Positions 57,367 through 64,000 of a stretch of 64,000 bases of DNA are shown here, piece after piece. Positions within the stretch are counted from its first letter, which is position 1. Each line of letters starts with the position of its first letter. The stretch spans positions 31,742,501 to 31,806,500 of the forward strand of contig CM044869.1 in NCBI GenBank assembly GCA_024500155.1. The letters are read 5' to 3'. The position numbers were made by a program, and so were the translations under genes. The notes beneath the pieces are model-generated. The model was not told where the DNA came from. It was given only the letters and a program-made list of their open reading frames with translations, and did no database searches. This DNA comes from Chenopodium formosanum (lineage: Eukaryota; Streptophyta; Magnoliopsida; Caryophyllales; Amaranthaceae).

Positions 57367-59624
57367 GACTATTGTGGCTACCCCCCTTTTCTTATGTGCT
57401 TTATATGATGTTTTATTTTGCCTATATGTTATTAGGTTTAGAGTTTGGGGGGTAGTTCATTCCGAGCTTGGGGTGATTTATGTTGTTTGTGTGCTTCACT
57501 GTTTCCCTCCTCGCTTTTATAGTTCACTCTTGGTCTCTTTTGCTTTTGGTATTGATCTCTGTGTATCGCTTACTTCTCTAGTGATGATGATGATGTATTT
57601 CTGCTGATTTCTCTGTCCAGTTCTTGGTATTGCTGTTTGTTTCGCTGATCGCTGTCTGCTGTGTATCTCTGCTTCTTTATGATTATGCTTCCTGATGATG
57701 ATTGTTTGATATCCTGACTCTGCTTCTATCTAATGATTCTGTTTCCTGATTTTGTTACTTGACCCTATTCTTGATGCTATCATATATTGCTTTTTCATTC
57801 TTTGCATACAGTTTCTCTTTTATATTTTTCTTTTTTTTTGTATTGAAGTTACTAACAATTTTCTTTGTATATAGTCTATTTTCTTTCTCACCTTGCTTCG
57901 TCGCTTATGCTTTGGATATTGATGCTTCATTAAGGTGCTCTTTCACTTTGTTTGATGTAGCATAGCTTTGACGCCTGGTGACATCCTTCTAATCTTCTTC
58001 TTTATATTTTCTTTTCTTGGATGCTTAGTTTAGGTTTAGATTAGGAGAAGTTTAACATTTTGAGGATGTTTGCTTTCTAACACCTTAGTGTGTTTGGGAA
58101 CATTGGCGTTGTAGCTGAATGTTCACTTATTTGTTGATTGGGATATATGTGTTAGCTTACTTCCTTGATACTTTCTAATTCTCTTTTGCTTTTCTATATT
58201 TCTTCTTTATTTCTTTTCTTTTTTTTTCCTTCTAGTAGATATTTCCTTTTTGTTTCCCTTTTTCTTTTTGCTTCTTTATCTCTTTTCTCTTACATTTCTT
58301 TTTGAATTTTGCTTTCTTATTTTTTACTTTTACATCTTACCTTTGAAAAAAAGGGGATTTTGTAAATAAAAATAAAATGATTTTGAGGCATTGCTTTTCT
58401 TTCTTAATGATTTTGCTTTTGCTTTTCACTTAGTACCACTTGGACTTGCACATTAGCTATCATTCTTCCTAAAAACAATGGTTGCACAGTTTGGGAGTAT
58501 CTTTGGTTGATTCTAGGATAGAGTATGCTAAGGTAGTCGTTTAAAGAACTATTGGGACCTTGAAGCTGGATTTTTTTGTCTTTGAAAACTCGCAATAGTT
58601 CCCCTTTGGTGAATTTGAAGCTTTTAGTGAGTTTTTGCCACGTCCTTGCGAGGTTTCATAGTTTTCAAGCCTTCTACAATCACTTGCATGAGCGGCATGG
58701 ATCCTTGACTTCTGCGGACCTAATCTTGAATCTTGACTCATAATTCTCAAACTCGAGACCGAACCATCTAGGGAAGACAAAGGCATCTTTTCGGGGTGGT
58801 AATTTTTCTTTTCTAGGTTAATATTCTTTATTTTTAGTTCTTGGGTTTACATTTGCCTACTTGCTAACCATTTGAGCCTTTTCACTTCTTTTCAAGCCAC
58901 AGCTTTAGAACTTTGAGCCTTTTGTTTCTTTTTGTTCTATTTTTGGTTTTTGTGAAGCAAATGATCATGTTCTTGGAGATTGTGGTATATGAGTTTGGAT
59001 ATTGGTTCTTATTTGTAAGTAGGCTTGTGTTTTGTATTTCTTGTGAATAATGGCAAGTGAATAAATGAAAAAGCCGTTCATAGTTAAAAGAGGCGAGGAC
59101 AATGAATAAAGTGAAAATGAAAAATTGGAAAATGAGAAAAAGCAAAGCAACTTCAAAAAGCTTTGTTGAATAAAGTGAAAAATTAACAAGTTCAAAAACA
59201 TTTTGATGTAAATGCTTCTTCCTATCTTACGCATTGAGGACAATGCTTTGTTCAAGCTTGGGGGGAAGCGCTTTATGCTTTTTGTATATATGATTATGGT
59301 TATAGCTTTGAATAAGCTTGGGGGTGTTAGTTTGTTTTTGTTGGTGACTACTTGGTTTTGGTGTTGAGATTTGTCCAATCTTTGCTTCACAACTTAGGTG
59401 TACCACCAAATTCTAAATTTTAAAGCCTACCCCCGACCTTTTTCCATTACGTTACAACCTTTGGGAAAGCCCTTTTGACCTAGTGGTTGAGTCATACACC
59501 GAGGAAGGGCATTATGAGTTAAAGCCTAAGGAGAGGGGATGCAAAGTCAAGATGTCGACAAAACCTCAAATCTATTGTTGTTCCGGTTCCTTCGAGGAAC
59601 TATAGAGATGCTTGCTAAAAGAAG
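57367..59624 (+). other. Gypsy E 3' non-coding region
   Basis: It is collinear with G's 16119-18900 (reversed) and C/T-rich at 58180-58350. It is cut at about 59624: the polypurine tract and first half of the 3' LTR are deleted. Confidence 0.75.
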
Positions 59625-60467
59625 ATTTCTTCTTGATCTTTGATTTCTTCTTCACATCAATGAAAGTTAGTGAGATTTCTTTCCTTTGAATTTACTTTTA
59701 TTTTAATTTCCTTTAATTCTTGAATGTTTGATTTGAATTTCATTCTTTACTTTAGAATTTGTTGAGTGATTGAATTTCTTCTTGATTAAACTTGAAATAA
59801 ATATGATTGTGATTGAATTTGTTTTGTTTTTCAATTTCACCATGATTAGTGAGTAGATTAGTTGCTAGGGAGAAGGGGAAGCATGCTAGATTGATGATTT
59901 TTGCTAGTTGATGATCCTTGATTGGTTGAATTGTTGCAATTAAATTGGTTGACATAGTTGTGCATGTGATTAATTAGACTAGTAGTGATCAACCTATAAG
60001 ATTAGTCTAGATTGCATTGCAAATTTCAATGACATGAACCCTTGATTTGAGAATTGCTATTCTCGATTAGTTTGGATTGTGATCCTCTTATTTTGTTATT
60101 CATAGTGAACCCTAGCTTAACGATTAGGAGATAGCTCTTTGATTCCAATTGATAGCTCTTATCATTAGTCTTCACAACCTTTTATTGGCATGATCTTCCC
60201 AAGTTGTAGCAATTGTCATGATTACATGTTAATCCCCATTCCTAGTGTTTTATTTGTTTGATTATTTGTTTGTTAGTTGTTAGTGTTCCTTCTTCACCTT
60301 CGACTTTAACCTAGCTTAGGTGCATAATTGAGAGTGCTTAAACATTACCGTTCCTTTGGGTTCGACCCTTGACTTACCTCTATACTCGTATTTAGGTTTG
60401 TTAAGTGTTTATAAATTTGTTTGGCCCTAGGGAGGATTAGATAACGACCTACATTTTCCCTACGTCA
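59625..60467 (+). repeat. Gypsy E 3' LTR, truncated and chimeric
   Basis: 59640-60050 is nearly identical to 43640-44060 of the 5' LTR. From about 60050 to 60420 the sequence is largely different, yet it ends correctly at CCCTACGTCA and is followed by the GTGCT TSD. The tail (GGATTAGATAACGACCTAC) resembles that of fragment I. Confidence 0.85.
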
Positions 60468-60863
60468 GTGCTCCGAATGACAAGGCTATTCACTCACTTG
60501 GCACTTATTGGTAAGCCGGTGGAGGATGAGCAAGCGGCTCACATGCTATTGAGTTCTCTCCTCTCGGTCTACGTCGCATTGATGATGCGGCTAATTACTC
60601 ATCGCAACAAACTCTCTTTGATGGAGGTTGTCCATGAGCATCAATGGGCCGATTCTTGCGGAAGTGATAGGCTCAAGCTTACTCTAAGGGCAAAGGAGAA
60701 GGAGTTCAAGAACAAGGCAAAGATGCGACGATTCTACTGTAGTCGGCAGGGCAACTACAAGAGGGAATGCAGCATAAAACTCGAAGATGAAGCAAAGGGA
60801 AGAGAAATCTCTACCTCAGGTATCTTCTTTATAAACTTACACTGGAATACAAGCAATTCATAA
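60468..60863 (+). pseudogene. Copia D gag, second part
   Basis: After the TSD, gag continues: LRMTRLFTHLALIGKPVEDE, then the zinc knuckle region RRFYCSRQGNYKREC. The first Cys is Arg and the His is Asn, so zinc binding is lost. It ends before the protease position, as in A. Confidence 0.88.
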
Positions 60864-61141
60864 GGTATTAAATACCATTAATGACTCACTATATGCTCCT
60901 ATTTCAGGAACCAAGTGAGAAGGGCTTACCAAGTGGATGTGGATATACAAGCGAAAGAAGAAAACAATCTTTCCGGAAGGCTTGTAATCACATAATTTGT
61001 CTTAAAATAGAACTTGTTTAAGTTTTTTTGTTATCAACCATACATTGATCTTCTGACATTGGACGTCATTTTGATCACAAGAATATTGTTTCAAAGGTCT
61101 TGCTTATATGTTTATGGCTTGACACGTTTATCTAAAACTGT
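60864..61141 (+). other. Spacer in place of the protease in Copia D
   Basis: It corresponds closely to A's 36841-37099 on the other strand (shared CATTAATGACTCACTATATG). It is full of stops and replaces the protease seen in B. Confidence 0.7.
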
Positions 61142-62165
61142 GTGCTTTCGTTAGACAAACAAGTTTATAATGTTAATAATACCACCAAGAAAGCTAAGAC
61201 CAGTGAGTCAAATGAGACGTACTTGTGGCATTATCGTCTTGGCCACATTAACATCAAACGCATCAAGAAACTTGTACAGGAAGGTGTTATTGACTCGTTC
61301 GATTTACAATCGTTTAAGAATTGCGAAGGATGTTTATTAGACAAGATGATAAAGTAGCCATTCTCCAAGTTGGGAGAAAGGGCATGTGACTTGTTGGGCC
61401 TAATACACACCAATGTACGTGGACCAATGAACACAACCACAAGAAACGACCATCGATATATTATCACCTTCATAGATGACTATAGTAGATATGGATATGT
61501 CTACCTTATGTCGCACAAATCTAAATCATTTGAAAAGTTCAAAGAATTTCAGAGTGAAGTTGATAATCAGCTTGGCAAGAAAATCAAAACCCTTCGATCG
61601 AATCAAGGTGGTGAATAGTTGAGCCAAGAATTCGATGACCATCTGAATGAAAAGAGTATACTTTCAGAATTGACACCTCCAAGAACTTCACAATGGTACG
61701 GAGTAACCGAAAGGAGAAATCAAACCTTGCTGGACATGGTACGATCAACAATGGGTCTTAGTGATCTTCCTATCTCTTCCTGGGGACATGCACTTCTAAC
61801 CGCGGCACTAACACTAAACCGTGCTCCATCAAAAGCTGTAGAAAAGACTCCATATGAGCTATGAACGAAGAAACCTCCAAGGTTGTCTTTTCTCAAGATA
61901 TGGGGATGCGAAGCATATGTCAAGAAATTAAATTCTGACAAACTTCACCCCAAATCTAACAAGGTTTTCTTTGTGGGCTACCCAAAAGAAACCAAAGGGT
62001 ATTACTTCTACAGCAAATCCGAGAACAAAGTGTTTGTTGCTCGCGATGTTGTCTTTTTGGAGGAGGAACACCTTTCCAAAATGACAAGTGGGAGGAAAAT
62101 CCAACTCGATGAAGTTCGAGAGGACGAGCAAAAAAATCAAATTAACAGTCAAAGTGCTCAAAGTT
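61142..62165 (+). pseudogene. Copia D integrase
   Basis: The pre-integrase domain is complete (WHYRLGHINIKRIKKLV, CEGCLLDKM), followed after a TAG by the core (FIDDYSRYGYVYLM). The second catalytic Asp is Asn (RSNQGGE), then comes a TAG, and later ERRNQTLLDM. The C-terminal part reads SFLKIWGCEAYVKKLNSDKL. It is clearly the same lineage as B and A. Confidence 0.92.
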
Positions 62166-62535
62166 GACGCTCGTCAAAATTTGCAAAGTCAAACCGAAAA
62201 TGAAAATGCTCAGTTTGTTACCCTACAGAGGTCGCAGAGGTTGAGGTCTCAACCCGATAGGTATCTTAGTGTTGTGTTAACTGAGAATCGGGACATCCTG
62301 GTAGTGGATGGAGACGAACCGGCAACCTACAAGCAAGAGATGGCGAGCACCGACTCTGCTAAATGGCAAGAGGCCATGAGATCTGAAATGGATTCCATGT
62401 TTGAAAATCAAGTATGGGACTTGGTTGACTTACCCGAAGGTTACACACCTATCGGATGTAAGTGGATTTTCAAATTGAAAACCGACAAAGATGGAAATGT
62501 ATTCATTTACAAAGCTAGACTGGTAGCAGAAGGTT
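62166..62535 (+). pseudogene. Copia D reverse transcriptase, N-terminal fragment
   Basis: AKWQEAMRSEMDSMFENQVW, GCKWIFKLKTDKDGNVFIYK and ARLVAEG are visible. The RT ends here without the YVDD region because a Gypsy fragment is joined at GGTTA. Confidence 0.9.
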
Positions 62536-63295
62536 AGATAACGACCTATGTTCCCCTACGTCAAAATGGCGCCGTTGCCGGGGAACGATGTCTATGTTTG
62601 AGTGTTTTTAATTGCTTGAGTCTAGGTCTTTGTATATACTTTTCTTTTATTTGATTTTTGTTTGTTTTGTAAAAAAAATGGCATGTATCTCATTTCATCA
62701 ACATGATAATGAGCCTTTTGTGGATATTTCCATAGACTTATAGGGTTTTTGAACTATAATCGTTGTAATCCTTGTGAGGCTTGTGAGATTTGTTATTTTG
62801 GTCTGAATGAGCAAACTAGGAATGAAGTTGAATGCATGCATAATGGTGAATTTAGTGCATTGTCAATTGGTGATGCTTGGAATTTTTATGTTTGGTTTGC
62901 TAAGGATGTCTATAATAGGGGTAATCATGATTCTAATGTTGATGTGCAATGTGTTGATTCTTCTAATATTATCATGAATTCCCATGATTTGTCACATGAT
63001 CCCATTAGTGAACCTAGAACAAATGTTTTCAATGCTATTTCCCCTTTTGTTCATGATGACGTGGTACATGCTCAAGTCGATGCTAATGGTGTGTTTCAAT
63101 TTTCTTCATTATTTACCATGCCTTATTGTGATTTGCTTCGTTCCCTTAATAACGAATCTCATGTGTTTGATTGTGCCCCCACTCCCCCATGTGATGAATA
63201 TGCTCATGATTTTCATGTCGATTCTTCCAATCTTGGTCGTACTTCTTCTTCTTTTGTTGAACCTTAATCTTCTACTCCTTTTGAATCTCTTATTG
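62533..63295 (+). mobile_element. Gypsy fragment I, 5'-truncated
   Basis: The last ~30 bp of a Gypsy LTR (ATAACGACCTATGTTCCCCT up to ACGTCA at 62563) are followed by a perfect tRNA-Asp primer site, TGGCGCCGTTGCCGGGGA (62567-62584), then leader sequence. The rest of the LTR is missing. It is cut on the right by element L. Confidence 0.85.
62678..63267 (+). pseudogene. ORF downstream of the primer site in Gypsy fragment I
   Basis: An ATG at 62678 opens MACISFHQHDNEPFVDISID, then a stop and a 1-bp loss near 62740. The next frame runs to 63267: CNPCEACEICYFGLNEQTRN, IGDAWNFYVWFAKDVYNRG and a Ser/Asp/His-rich remainder. Six closely placed Cys near the start resemble a metal-binding or disulfide cluster. 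I do not recognise the family; its position suggests an extra ORF before gag. Confidence 0.5.
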
Positions 63296-64000
63296 CACTA
63301 CTACATTTTTGACCTATTGCAACCCCTAATTCCGTTGCATTAGGTGTCAAAATCCGTGGCATTAGGCCTATTGCAACGACCATGTACCGTGGCATCTGCT
63401 GGCGTTGCAGTAGGTCTAATGCCACGGTATATGACACCTAATGCCACGGTATCTATGTTCCGTTGCATTAGCTCAATACCTAATGCAACGACATAAATTA
63501 TCCGTGGCAATAGATTACCAACTAATAATTATGATGAAATTGGTACCTAATGCAACGATTGTTGTATAAAACGATATATGGAGAGTGTATCTATTACAAC
63601 GGCATTATTATTATTATTATTTTTTTTTAATGGAACGCTAAAATAATATTATATGAGTTAGTTAAATTAGTTGTAAATTAAATCACTAATTATATATATT
63701 AGTCACTACAAATCTAAATATACTAACAAGCTAAGAGAAACAAAAATTCATTAAATTTATATACAATAATTATAATGCTAAATACGAACATTACAAAATA
63801 TTACTTACTTGTTTTCGGTATGACACCCTTCTAATAAACTAAAGTTATATAATTAATTTGATCGTCCAAAATACAAATTCCAACATATATATAAGCCGGA
63901 TTTTTCAATTCTTCACAACTTGAACTAATAGATAGGGGTCGCCAAAATATTTGCACCATTTGTTAGATGACTAGCTAGTCATGTAGTCACTATACTTCAT
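63296..64000 (+). mobile_element. Element L: left end of a CACTA-type transposon
   Basis: It starts CACTACTACATTTTTG. Subterminal repeats CCGTTGCATTAG and CCGTGGCATTAG follow in both orientations (63320-63520), then AT-rich sequence with a TTA repeat near 63607. The right end and TSD partner (TTG expected) are outside the window. No coding region seen here. Confidence 0.8.

Larger units (their letters stand above)
42881..60467 (+). mobile_element. Gypsy E: Athila-like LTR retrotransposon with nested element K
   Basis: It is the same lineage as G, in plus orientation, with 5' LTR 42881-44486, tRNA-Asp primer site, gag, protease, RT, RNase H, integrase, third ORF and a damaged 3' LTR (59625-60467). 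The TSD is GTGCT at 42876-42880 and 60468-60472. Without K it is about 13.5 kb. Many stops correspond to CAA>TAA, CGA>TGA or TGG>TGA/TAG changes. Confidence 0.94.
38274..62535 (+). mobile_element. Copia D, truncated, with Gypsy E nested in gag
   Basis: The 5' LTR (38274-39773), leader, gag (42369-42880 then 60468-60863), integrase and the start of RT are present. RT ends abruptly at 62535 where a Gypsy fragment is joined. About 48 bp after the LTR, including the primer site, are deleted relative to B. It belongs to the same subfamily as A (type 2 gag, no protease). Confidence 0.9.

Overview
This is repeat-dense nuclear DNA from a flowering plant, probably a eudicot. The evidence is plant-type Copia and Athila-like Gypsy retrotransposons primed by tRNA-iMet and tRNA-Asp, CACTA-type DNA transposons, and intron-bearing fragments of plant genes (aldo-keto reductase, heat shock factor, adenosine kinase). 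I cannot name the species. No intact host gene, rRNA, tRNA or CRISPR array was seen. Almost every coding stretch is a decayed transposon gene.

The window is a nest of insertions. Outermost is Copia element A (minus strand; pieces at 1-1624, 33448-34405 and 35796-38273). Three related Copia insertions sit in A: full-length Copia B (plus, 1625-33447), solo LTR C (34406-35795, TSD AATAG/AACAG) and Copia D (plus, from 38274 to a broken end at 62535).

B was split in its 3' untranslated region by F, a CACTA-like element (about 9547-31455). F carries a perfectly open aldo-keto reductase exon and heat-shock-factor gene pieces. F in turn received solo Gypsy LTR J (12378-13875, TSD ACCTC) and a complete Athila-like Gypsy G (minus, 14665-31399, TSD GCTCG). 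G's third ORF was then split by another solo LTR, H (20169-22068). The nesting A > B > F > G > H is five levels deep.

D was split inside gag by a second Athila-like element, E (plus, 42881-60467, TSD GTGCT). E was hit between protease and reverse transcriptase by K (47283-51406, exact TSD CTT), a 4.1-kb CACTA-type element without a visible transposase that carries six adenosine kinase exons with working-looking splice sites. After E, D resumes and is broken off in its reverse transcriptase by a 5'-truncated Gypsy fragment I (62533-63295). The start of another CACTA-type element, L, runs from 63296 out of the window.

The Copia copies A, B and D have closely similar LTR and pol sequence, but A and D carry a different gag from B and lost their protease at the same point, which suggests a protease-less subfamily. 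The most unusual content is gene-fragment capture in two separate CACTA-like elements, a 46-bp perfect palindrome in D, and CpG-dense repeat blocks kept in several unrelated LTRs.
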